Shown in pieces: positions 1 to 7,192 of a stretch of DNA of 64,000 nt. Location: assembly GCF_027627575.1 (NCBI RefSeq), contig NZ_CP114065.1, positions 2,976,001 through 3,040,000 of the forward strand, read 5' to 3'. The position numbers and the translations under genes are program-made. Source of the DNA: Kribbella sp. CA-293567 (GTDB lineage: Bacteria > Actinomycetota > Actinomycetes > Propionibacteriales > Kribbellaceae). Each line of letters starts with the position of its first letter. The stretch's first letter is position 1. The notes under the pieces were generated by a model. It was not told the origin of the DNA, made no database searches, and worked only from the letters and a program-made list of their open reading frames with translations.

Positions 1-1119
1 CTCCCGGAGTACATGGTTCCGGCGGAGATCGTGGTTCTCGATCGGATGCCGCTCACGACGAACGGCAAGGTCGACCGAGTCGCGCTGCCGGAGCCGGACT
101 CGGCGGCGGGGGAGTACCGAGCTCCTGGCAGCCCGCGTGAGGAGACTCTGGCGAGTCTGTTCGCTGAAGTGCTGGGCATCGACCGGATCGGTGTGGATGA
201 CGACTTCTTCGCCTTGGGCGGCCACTCCCTGCGCGTGATTCGCCTGATCTGGCGGATTCGGGAGGAACTGGGGGTCGACGTACCGATCCGCTTGGTCTTC
301 CAGCATTCGACAGTGGCGGAGCTGGCCGCACACCTGGCCGGTGACGAGGAGATCGGGTTCGAGGATCCGTTCGCTGTCGTGCTGCCGATCCGCACAGGCG
401 GTGACAAGGCGCCGTTGTGGTGGCTGCATCCAGGCGGTGGCCTGTGCTGGCCGTACATGGGGTTCGCACCTCACTTGGACAAGGCGCACCCGCTGTACGG
501 CGTACAGGCTCGGGGTTTCGACGGGAAGTCGCCGCGGCCGGCCTCGATCGAGGAGATGGTGGCCGACTATCTGGCGCACGTCTTCGAGATCCAGCCGACC
601 GGGCCGTACTACCTGCTCGGCTGGTCCTTCGGGGGCACGATCGCCCACGCCATGGCGGCGGAGCTGCAGCGGCAAGGCCATGAGGTCGCTCTGCTCGCCC
701 TGCTGGACTGTGTTCCGGCCAGCCACTTCGCGCGCTTCGACGCTCCGGACGAGGCAATGGTGCGCGAGTTCCTGGCGAACTACATGGGCCACTTGTCCGG
801 TATGGAGGAGTACCCGTTCCTGGTGGAGACCGCTTCTTCGATCCTGGTCGATCACACCGTTCTGATGCAGCAGTACGACTCGCCCGTCTTCCGTGGCGAT
901 CCGGTGTTCTTCAACGCGCTGCTCGACCCGGCGACGCGGGAGAAGCGTGAGCTCGAGGTCGAGTTCGACGTCCTGTGGCAGGAACACACCGATGGGCGGG
1001 TGCGGCGGATCGACCTGGACTGCACGCACCAGGAAATGTACTGGCCCGACAACGCGGCGGAGATCAGCCGCAACCTCAACCGTCTGATAGCCAATCCCGA
1101 GCTAGGAGCTGACTCATGA
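1..1119 (+). CDS. Non-ribosomal peptide synthetase, C-terminal end (A-domain tail, carrier, thioesterase); 5' partial
   Basis: This is the last part of a peptide synthetase; the reading frame is open to the left edge. Counting from the first Met (base 13), residues 1-30 are the end of an adenylation domain, including the NGKVDR motif (A10) near residue 17. Residues 40-110 are a carrier domain with the phosphopantetheine Ser in GGHSL (Ser72). Residues 120-360 are a type I thioesterase with GWSFGG (Ser205), Asp232 and His339 as a likely catalytic triad. The protein would release the finished peptide by hydrolysis or cyclisation. It overlaps the MbtH gene by ATGA, so the two are co-translated. 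The peptide cannot be predicted because the selectivity part of the A domain lies outside the window. Confidence 0.93.
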   Translation, partial: LPEYMVPAEIVVLDRMPLTTNGKVDRVALPEPDSAAGEYRAPGSPREETLASLFAEVLGIDRIGVDDDFFALGGHSLRVIRLIWRIREELGVDVPIRLVFQHSTVAELAAHLAGDEEIGFEDPFAVVLPIRTGGDKAPLWWLHPGGGLCWPYMGFAPHLDKAHPLYGVQARGFDGKSPRPASIEEMVADYLAHVFEIQPTGPYYLLGWSFGGTIAHAMAAELQRQGHEVALLALLDCVPASHFARFDAPDEAMVREFLANYMGHLSGMEEYPFLVETASSILVDHTVLMQQYDSPVFRGDPVFFNALLDPATREKRELEVEFDVLWQEHTDGRVRRIDLDCTHQEMYWPDNAAEISRNLNRLIANPELGADS

Positions 1120-1337
1120 GCACCAACCCTTTCGATGACGAGAACGGTGAATTCTTCGTACTGGTGAACGACGAGGGTCAGCACTCGCTGTGGCCCACGT
1201 TCAGCGAGATCCCGGCCGGCTGGCAGACCAAGCTGGGTCCGGCGAGCAGGGCGGAGTGCCTCGAGTACATCGAGGAGAACTGGACCGACATGAGGCCGCG
1301 GAGCCTGCAGGAGGCAATGGCCGCTGATGACAGGTGA
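1116..1337 (+). CDS. MbtH family protein
   Basis: The 73-residue protein carries the MbtH signature almost complete: SLWP, then IPAGW, CLEYI and WTDMRPRSL. MbtH proteins bind NRPS adenylation domains and are often needed for their solubility and activity. The ATG overlaps the TGA of the synthetase (ATGA). Length is typical of the family. A gap of about 60 bases follows, so the NRPS transcript may end here. Confidence 0.95.
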   Translation: MSTNPFDDENGEFFVLVNDEGQHSLWPTFSEIPAGWQTKLGPASRAECLEYIEENWTDMRPRSLQEAMAADDR

Positions 1338-1397
1338 CACCGGGTACCGGCGGTCAGGAGTTGGATACTGTCGGTCAGTTCCGGTAGAAGTGTGCGC

Positions 1398-1835
1398 ATG
1401 GCGATAGACCTGGAAGACCATCGCTCGTTGGTGATGTGGGCCGCTGTCTGCGCGGAGCACGTCCTGGAGAACTTCGAACGCGCCGGCTCGGCCGACGACC
1501 GGCCTCGGAAGGCTATCGAGGCCGGTCGGGCCTGGGTGCGTGGCGAGCTGAAGATGACAGATGCCCGGAAGGCGGCGTTCGCTGCTCATGCCGCGGCTCG
1601 GGAGGTGGCCGACGCATCCGCGCAGGCCGCGGCCCGGGCGGCCGGGCATGCCGCCGCGACCGCGCATGTGCACACCCATGCGCCGCATGCCGCGAACTAC
1701 GCGGCCAAGTCGGTCGGTAAGGCCGTTCTCGAGGCCAAGGGTTTGAAGGCGTCGGACTTGGCGGCGTTCCAGGAACGTCAGTGGCAGCGCGAGCAACTGC
1801 CGGAGAAGCTGGCAGGGATCGCGTACCCGGCCTGA
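1398..1835 (+). CDS. Putative immunity-like protein (Ala/His-rich helical)
   Basis: A 145-residue protein without signal peptide or membrane segment. It is strongly helical and Ala-rich, with a His-rich stretch (HAAATAHVHTHAPHAA) in the middle and a basic, Gln-rich end. From memory it resembles the actinobacterial family labelled 'putative immunity protein' (Imm5-like), but no toxin gene is adjacent. An in-frame GTG lies at 1392; ATG 1398 is chosen because no good ribosome site separates the two. It ends one base before the 3' end of the convergent TetR gene. Function is not established. Confidence 0.6.
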   Translation: MAIDLEDHRSLVMWAAVCAEHVLENFERAGSADDRPRKAIEAGRAWVRGELKMTDARKAAFAAHAAAREVADASAQAAARAAGHAAATAHVHTHAPHAANYAAKSVGKAVLEAKGLKASDLAAFQERQWQREQLPEKLAGIAYPA

Positions 1836-1836
1836 T

Positions 1837-2538
1837 TCACCGTTCGACGCGGGCCTGCAGTCCGTCGAGCAAGCTGTCGAGGCCGAAGGTGAACGCCTCG
1901 TCCTGCATCGTGTCGAGATCGGTTCCGGAGGGCCACTGCAGGTGGCTCTCCGGAGCTGTGTCGAGGCCGTCGCCGCTCTGGGAAAGCTCGGAGATCTCGC
2001 GGGCCCAGTCTTCCATCGACCGGCCCGTCTCCCCGACCGTCGTCCGGACGGAGACCTCGGAGCTGGCCGAGCCGATCACGTAGGACATCACTGCCCCCAT
2101 CGCGTTGTCGACATCGCGTCCGGTGAAGCCGGCCGCACCGAACAAGACGATCGCTCCCGAGCCGACCGACATCGCGTGGGGGCCGAGTCGCGGTCGGCTG
2201 TAGAGGACCTCCGGCAGCCAAGCGTGACGCAGCACCGTCGCGCGAAGGCTTTCGGCGAAGAGCGTCACGCCGGCACGCCAGCCGGCCGGCTCTGGCTCCG
2301 GCACGTCGATCTCGCCGTAGATCTCGTCGATCACCAGGTCGATCAGGTCGTCCTTGGTCTGCACGTGCCAGTAGAGACTGGTCGCGCCTGAATCGAGTTT
2401 GGCCCCGAGTTTCCGCATGCTCAGCCCGGCCAGGCCTTCAGCGTCCAGCAGGTCCATGGCGCGACGCACGATCTGCTCCCGGCTGAGCGTCTCTCGCGCC
2501 GGTGCTGCCGCCTTCTCCCGAGTCCAGATCGAATCCAT
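1837..2538 (-). CDS. TetR family transcriptional regulator
   Basis: A 233-residue repressor. The N-terminal TetR helix-turn-helix is clear (SREQIVRRAMDLLDAEG, then LSMRKLGAKLDSGATSLYWHV and KDDLIDLVIDEI). The rest fits the TetR class C-terminal ligand domain seen in regulators of drug exporters. ATG 2538 is chosen over an upstream GTG because the longer form would run into the operator-like repeats. The gene is divergent from the ABC exporter at 2635, the usual arrangement for a repressor acting on itself and the transporter. Confidence 0.9.
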   Translation of the reverse strand: MDSIWTREKAAAPARETLSREQIVRRAMDLLDAEGLAGLSMRKLGAKLDSGATSLYWHVQTKDDLIDLVIDEIYGEIDVPEPEPAGWRAGVTLFAESLRATVLRHAWLPEVLYSRPRLGPHAMSVGSGAIVLFGAAGFTGRDVDNAMGAVMSYVIGSASSEVSVRTTVGETGRSMEDWAREISELSQSGDGLDTAPESHLQWPSGTDLDTMQDEAFTFGLDSLLDGLQARVER

Positions 2539-2553
2539 GGTGCATTCTAGCCC

Positions 2554-2592
2554 GACTCGCACAGAGTTCGAGTCTGTCGTACAGTGTTCGAG
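2554..2592. promoter_or_regulatory. Candidate TetR operator (dyad plus 20-bp-spaced direct repeat)
   Basis: Between the divergent TetR and ABC genes there is a dyad GACTCG-N9-CGAGTC (2554-2574). ACAGAGTTCGAG (2561-2572) is repeated as ACAGTGTTCGAG (2581-2592), exactly 20 bp (two helix turns) apart. Its position suggests the binding site of the adjacent repressor; this is inference. Confidence 0.5.
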
Positions 2593-2634
2593 AAGTGAAG
2601 CAGCGTGTGACCACCCTCAGCAGAAGGAGTAATC

Positions 2635-3603
2635 ATGGCGGTGTCGGCAACCCAGGAAGCCGCCCTGCGCGAGGCCGAGCGAGTGGGGACCGAGTTCGTC
2701 ATCGAAACCTCGGATCTGCGGATGCGCTACGGCTCGAAGGACGTACTGCGTGGTGTTGACCTCCAGGTCCGGCGCGGCGAAGTGCTGGCCCTGCTCGGGC
2801 CGAACGGCGCGGGCAAGACCTCGACCATCGAGATCCTCGAAGGCTTTCGGCTCCGTTCAGCAGGAGACGTCAAAGTGCTCGGCGTCGATCCGGCGAACGG
2901 CGACGAGCAGTGGCGTGCTCGGATCGGCATCGTTCTGCAGTCCTGGCGCGACCACGGGACGTGGCAGGTCCGGGAACTTCTGAGTCACCTCGGGCGGTAC
3001 TACGTTCCCTTCTCGACCTCCGACCGAGCGCGACCGTACGGCGCTGACGAGTTGATGGAGCTGGTCGGTCTGCAGAAGCAGGCCACGACGAGGATCGGCA
3101 GCCTTTCCGGCGGTCAGCGGCGCCGGCTCGATGTCGCGGTCGGAATCGTCGGGAAGCCGGAGTTGCTGTTCCTGGACGAGCCGACAGTGGGCTTCGATCC
3201 GCAGGCCCGGCAGGAGTTCCATGAGTTGGTGCATCAGCTGTCGAGCCTGGGGGAGACGTCGATCCTGCTGACGACCCATGATCTGGCCGAGGCGGAGAAA
3301 CTCTCGGATCGGATCGTCATCCTGGCCGGCGGCAGGATCATGGCCGACGGTACGGCGGCGGAGCTGGCGCGGCAGGTCGCTGGGAAGGCAGAGATCAAGT
3401 ACAGCCGGGGCGGTCAGTTCCACGTGGACGCGGCCGACGACGCCACCCGGTACGTTCGCGAACTCTTTGCGCGGTACGGCGAGGAGATCGGCGATCTGGA
3501 GGTGCACAAAGCGAGTCTGGAGGACGTGTACATGACGTTGGTGCGGGAGTTCGAGTCCGGGCAGTGGACGGATGCCTCGACGCTGACGGAGGTGACCCGA
3601 TGA
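2635..3603 (+). CDS. ABC transporter ATP-binding protein (DrrA-like drug exporter)
   Basis: A 322-residue ATPase. Walker A is GPNGAGKTS (about residues 60-68), the signature is LSGGQRRRLD, Walker B is LLFLDEPTVGFD, and the switch His is in TTHD. The C-terminal ~90 residues match the extension of DAN/DrrA-type exporters. With the next gene it should form an ABC-2 type exporter, likely for a drug or lipid. A good ribosome site (AGAAGGAG) precedes ATG 2635. It lies near an NRPS end, so self-resistance or product export is possible but not shown. Confidence 0.93.
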   Translation: MAVSATQEAALREAERVGTEFVIETSDLRMRYGSKDVLRGVDLQVRRGEVLALLGPNGAGKTSTIEILEGFRLRSAGDVKVLGVDPANGDEQWRARIGIVLQSWRDHGTWQVRELLSHLGRYYVPFSTSDRARPYGADELMELVGLQKQATTRIGSLSGGQRRRLDVAVGIVGKPELLFLDEPTVGFDPQARQEFHELVHQLSSLGETSILLTTHDLAEAEKLSDRIVILAGGRIMADGTAAELARQVAGKAEIKYSRGGQFHVDAADDATRYVRELFARYGEEIGDLEVHKASLEDVYMTLVREFESGQWTDASTLTEVTR

Positions 3604-4451
3604 GGCCGACCATGGTGGCCGTCCGCGCGGGCTTCGCGCGCGGATGGATCGAGTTCAGCAAGAAGCTCAAGAGCCCGTGGGAGCTCTCGGGCGAGGTCTG
3701 GCCCTGGATCGTTGCTGTTGGCATCATGTATGCGCTGCGCGACAAGACGGTCCCGGGGACCAGTTTCTCCATCGGTCTGCAGGCCGTCCCCGGCATCCTC
3801 GGTATGACCATCATCTACACCGGGCTGATGGGCCTGGCGCTGGCGTTGACCACCGACAGGGACGACGGCACGCTGCTGCGGATGAAGGCGGTGCCCAACG
3901 GAACGATCGGCTACTTCATCAGCAAGGTCGCGAGCCGGGCGGCGATCACGGTGGCTTCGCTGCTCATCGTGCTCATCCCTTCGGTGCTGCTTTTCAGCGG
4001 ACTTCAGGTCGACAGCGTCGGCTCGTGGATGAAGCTGATCGGCATCATCGCGCTGGGCTTGGTCGCCACGTTGCCCATCGGTGCTGTGATCGGTGCGGTG
4101 TTCAACAGTGCGCAGAGCCTCGGACTGGTGATGCTGCCGATCATGGGCCTCGTCGCGATCTCTGGGATCTTCTACCCGATCACCGCTTTTCCCGAGTGGG
4201 TGCAGTGGATCGGGCAGGTCTTCCCGGTCTACTGGCTCGGGCTGGGGATGCGCGCGGCGTTGCTGCCGGGCGAGATGGCGGTCGCCGAGGTCGGTGAGTC
4301 GTGGCGGCATCTGGAGACCATCGGCGTACTGGGTGTCTGGGCCTTGATCGGGTTCTTCTATGCGCCCGTCGTACTGCGGCGGATGGCTCGCCGCGGGTCC
4401 GGCTCGAGCGTGAAAGAAGCTCTGCCGGAGAAGGCGCCCGCAACTGTCTGA
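3600..4451 (+). CDS. ABC-2 type transporter permease
   Basis: A 283-residue membrane protein with about six hydrophobic helices and no ATPase motifs. It matches ABC-2 permeases (DrrB-like), with the usual PITAFPEWVQWIGQVFPVYW region near the end. Start is ATG 3600, overlapping the TGA of the ATPase gene (ATGA), so the pair is translationally coupled and forms one exporter. The gene is expected to respond to the TetR regulator upstream. Confidence 0.92.
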   Translation: MRPTMVAVRAGFARGWIEFSKKLKSPWELSGEVWPWIVAVGIMYALRDKTVPGTSFSIGLQAVPGILGMTIIYTGLMGLALALTTDRDDGTLLRMKAVPNGTIGYFISKVASRAAITVASLLIVLIPSVLLFSGLQVDSVGSWMKLIGIIALGLVATLPIGAVIGAVFNSAQSLGLVMLPIMGLVAISGIFYPITAFPEWVQWIGQVFPVYWLGLGMRAALLPGEMAVAEVGESWRHLETIGVLGVWALIGFFYAPVVLRRMARRGSGSSVKEALPEKAPATV

Positions 4452-4536
4452 CTCCGGATGACAGAAACGTGATGGAGTTGGAGCGCGCCTGAAGTCACGG
4501 CGATAGCGTGCGGGAAGTCGATGACTCGGAGGAATC

Positions 4537-5223
4537 ATGGCTTCCCGCCCCGCTTCAACCCCATTGCACCGTCGGCTCGTGCCGACCGCTCTACTTCTTC
4601 TTCTCGCCGTTGTCTTTCAGTCGCAGCAGGCGATGCCTGCCGCGGCAGTCAACATCACCGCCGGCGACCTGCTGGCGAGCCTGACAGTTCGAGCAGAGAA
4701 CGGCACGGGTTACGACCGGACGTTGTTCCCCCATTGGGTCGACGCCGACGGTGACACCTGCGATACGCGGGAAGAGGTTCTTATCGCCGAATCCACCACG
4801 ACACCACCGACCGGTGCCGGCTGCAAGGTCCTCTCGGGCACCTGGAACTCGTGGTACGACGGTGCGACCTGGACGAATCCGAGTGACGTCGACATCGACC
4901 ATGTCGTTGCGCTGAAGGAAGCCTGGGACTCGGGCGCACACGCCTGGACGACCGCCAAGCGCCAGCGCTACGCCAACGACCTCGGCTACGCATGGTCCCT
5001 GGACGCGGTGACCGACAACGTGAACCAGTCCAAGAGCGACAAGGACCCGGCCCAGTGGCTCCCGCCGCTCGCATCGGCCCGTTGTGCTTACGCGATTCAC
5101 TGGACCGCGGTGAAGTATCGCTGGAACCTCGCCCTGGACACCACCGAGAAGTCTGCCTTGGCCTCCATCCTCACCGGCTCCTGCGGCAGCACCTCGATCC
5201 CCACCCCGCCGCTAGGCACGTAG
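4537..5223 (+). CDS. Secreted HNH nuclease-like protein (DUF1524 family)
   Basis: A 228-residue protein with a clear Sec signal (basic start, Leu-rich core, cleavage near MPAAAV). The mature part carries the secreted HNH/DUF1524 pattern: DIDHVVALKEAWDSGA, then RYANDL, AVTDNVNQSKSDKDPAQW and WTAVKYRWNLALD. The DH pair and the downstream Asn are the expected HNH metal/catalytic residues. It probably cuts extracellular DNA or RNA. The ribosome site GGAGG sits eight bases before ATG 4537. It is followed by a strong hairpin and stands alone. A fragment of a close paralogue lies at 38868. Confidence 0.88.
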   Translation: MASRPASTPLHRRLVPTALLLLLAVVFQSQQAMPAAAVNITAGDLLASLTVRAENGTGYDRTLFPHWVDADGDTCDTREEVLIAESTTTPPTGAGCKVLSGTWNSWYDGATWTNPSDVDIDHVVALKEAWDSGAHAWTTAKRQRYANDLGYAWSLDAVTDNVNQSKSDKDPAQWLPPLASARCAYAIHWTAVKYRWNLALDTTEKSALASILTGSCGSTSIPTPPLGT

Positions 5224-5242
5224 TCGCCGCAGTCGTTCGCAA

Positions 5243-5292
5243 ACAGGGCCGCCAACGCTTTCCCGACAGGGACAACGCGTCGGCGGCCCTGT
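5243..5292 (+). terminator. Hairpin downstream of the HNH nuclease gene
   Basis: ACAGGGCCGCC (5243-5253) pairs perfectly with GGCGGCCCTGT (5282-5292), an 11-bp stem with a 28-base loop, 19 bases after the stop. There is no T-run, as is common in GC-rich bacteria. Confidence 0.6.
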
Positions 5293-5590
5293 CGATTGAG
5301 GACGCAGCGGATCGACGGTGTAGATCACCAGTCGCAGGCCGCCGCGGACCCAGCAGCGCCGCTGGCTACGCCTCCGCGATGCCCAGCGTTTCGGGTCCGC
5401 TTCTCCGTGGCCCGGCGGTCTCGCGCGGCGCGCCCGTCTGGAGTAGGTCCAGACCGGTGCCTGCGCTGGGCCTCCTGACCGGTCACCACGCCGGGTTGCC
5501 CGCTCTGGGCGCGTGGAGCGCTCTGCGCTTCCGCGGCGACGGCAAGCGAACCCGTCGGTGATGGTGGACAAAACTCCAGTGCATAAGAAT
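5293..5590. other. Intergenic stretch with no recognisable gene
   Basis: About 300 bases between the hairpin and the operator-like repeats. No reading frame shows a familiar motif and there is no convincing start signal. Its small ORFs are Arg/Pro-rich and look non-coding. It may be eroded sequence or a long promoter region. Confidence 0.4.
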
Positions 5591-5653
5591 GTTCACTGAG
5601 ATGAACGCTGACCGGCTGACAGAGCGACAATACGTTCGTTACAGTGAACGCTG
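5591..5653. promoter_or_regulatory. Two operator-like palindromes upstream of aminopeptidase P
   Basis: GTTC-N8-GAAC occurs twice, at 5591-5606 and 5634-5649. Each copy is followed by GCTG, making 20-base units spaced 43 bases apart (about four helix turns). They lie just before the ribosome site of the gene at 5682. The pattern fits a dimeric repressor binding two sites, but no regulator gene is adjacent. Confidence 0.5.
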
Positions 5654-5681
5654 CTAGCTGTGACCGACGAGTGGGGTGGGC

Positions 5682-7106
5682 ATGACTTATCGCAGACCGA
5701 CAGGCCGACGGAACGGGCTGTACGACAAGCCTACGGACGAGCTCGCCGCGCTGATGCAGACGGGATGGGCGGACTCCCGACAGCTCGACCTCGCCCCGAG
5801 CCCCCAGGTGCCGTACGCCGCGGTGCGGCGCGATGCGCTGTCCGCGAGGTTCCCCGGTGAGCGGCTCGTGATCCCGGCCGGCACTTTGAAGATCAGGTCG
5901 AACGACGACCTCTACGCCTTCCGCCCGTCGAGCGCCTACACCCACCTGACCGGTGATCAGACGCCGGAGGCGGCCTTGGTGCTCAACCCTGTTCCGGAAG
6001 GTGGCCATGAGCCGGTCGCGTACCTGCTGCCGCGGTCGAGCCGGGACAACGGCGAGTTCTGGCTGAACGCTGCCACCGGTGAGTTGTGGGTCGGTCGTAG
6101 GCACGCCCTGGAGGAGGCCGAACAGCTGCTCGGCCTGCCGTGCCGCGATATCGGGGACCTCGTTGCCGACCTGACGAGGGCAGCGGTGCCGACCCGGCTG
6201 CACCAGGGCCATGATGCGGCGCTGGATCAGCGACTGGGCACTGCTGCCGATCGTGACGCGGAGCTGGGTGAGTTCCTCGACGAGCTCCGGCTGATCAAGG
6301 ATCCCTGGGAGATCGAGCAGCTTCGGTTCGCCTGCGCCGCCACGACCCGCGGATTCGAGGACGCTGCTCGCGGTCTGACCACCGCGATCGCCACCTCGGA
6401 GCGCTGGATCGAGGGGACCTTCAACCGCCGCGCGCGATTGGAGGGCAACGGAGTCGGGTACGGCACGATCTGCGCTGCCGGCCCGCACGCCACGATCATG
6501 CACTGGGTCCGCAACGACGGCCCGGTCCGGCCGGGCGAACTGTTGTTGCTCGATGCCGGCGTGGAAACCAACGATCTGTACACCGCCGACGTCACCAGGA
6601 CGCTTCCGATCAGTGGCCGCTTCTCGCCTTTGCAGCGCGAGATCTACGACGCTGTCCACGAGGCGCAGGAGGCCGGGATGGCCGCGGTCGGACCTGGCGC
6701 GCGGTACCGGGACTTCCACGAGGCGTCCCAGCGCGTACTGGCCGCTCACCTGGTGAACTGGGGTTTCCTGGACGGTCCTGCTGACCGGGTCTACGAGCTC
6801 GGACTCCAACGGCGCTACACGATGGCGGGCACCGGTCACATGCTCGGGCTCGACGTCCACGACTGCGCCCAGGCCACGACCGCGCAGTACGTCGATGGCC
6901 ACCTCGAGGCCGGCATGGTGCTGACGGTCGAGCCAGGCCTGTACTTCCAGCCCGACGATCTGACGGTCCCGGCGGAGTTCCGCGGCATCGGCGTCCGGAT
7001 CGAAGACGATCTACTGGTCACCGATGCCGGCCACGAGAACCTGTCCGCCGACCTCCCTCGCACCGCCGACGAGGTGGAGTCCTGGATGGCCGCCCTGACC
7101 GGGTGA
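5682..7106 (+). CDS. pepP: Xaa-Pro aminopeptidase (aminopeptidase P, M24B)
   Basis: A 474-residue metallopeptidase that removes an N-terminal residue preceding proline. The first ~200 residues form the AMP_N domain. The C-terminal M24 pita-bread domain shows the metal ligands: the two Asp in LDAGVETNDLYTADVTRT, the His in GTGHMLGLDVHD, and the Glu in TVEPGLYF and RIEDDL. ATG 5682 is chosen over in-frame GTG 5676 because GTGGGGTGGG lies directly before it. The protein is probably cytoplasmic. It is monocistronic and ends at a 17-bp hairpin. Confidence 0.93.
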   Translation: MTYRRPTGRRNGLYDKPTDELAALMQTGWADSRQLDLAPSPQVPYAAVRRDALSARFPGERLVIPAGTLKIRSNDDLYAFRPSSAYTHLTGDQTPEAALVLNPVPEGGHEPVAYLLPRSSRDNGEFWLNAATGELWVGRRHALEEAEQLLGLPCRDIGDLVADLTRAAVPTRLHQGHDAALDQRLGTAADRDAELGEFLDELRLIKDPWEIEQLRFACAATTRGFEDAARGLTTAIATSERWIEGTFNRRARLEGNGVGYGTICAAGPHATIMHWVRNDGPVRPGELLLLDAGVETNDLYTADVTRTLPISGRFSPLQREIYDAVHEAQEAGMAAVGPGARYRDFHEASQRVLAAHLVNWGFLDGPADRVYELGLQRRYTMAGTGHMLGLDVHDCAQATTAQYVDGHLEAGMVLTVEPGLYFQPDDLTVPAEFRGIGVRIEDDLLVTDAGHENLSADLPRTADEVESWMAALTG

Positions 7107-7112
7107 GCCTGC

Positions 7113-7154
7113 GGCGGTACGGCCTTGAGCGCGTGATCAAGGCCGTACCGCCGC
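7113..7154. terminator. Bidirectional terminator hairpin
   Basis: CGGCGGTACGGCCTTGA (7113-7129) pairs perfectly over 17 bp with 7138-7154, leaving an 8-base loop. It lies between two convergent genes (pepP and the ricin-domain protein). Confidence 0.8.
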
Positions 7155-7192
7155 CGTTCAGCTTCGCCGCTGGCACCACACACCTGAAGCGG

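Noticed and set aside
5212-5571. 119-codon minus-strand frame after the HNH gene
   Set aside because: Overlaps a hairpin, is Arg/Pro-rich, and has no ribosome site or motif.
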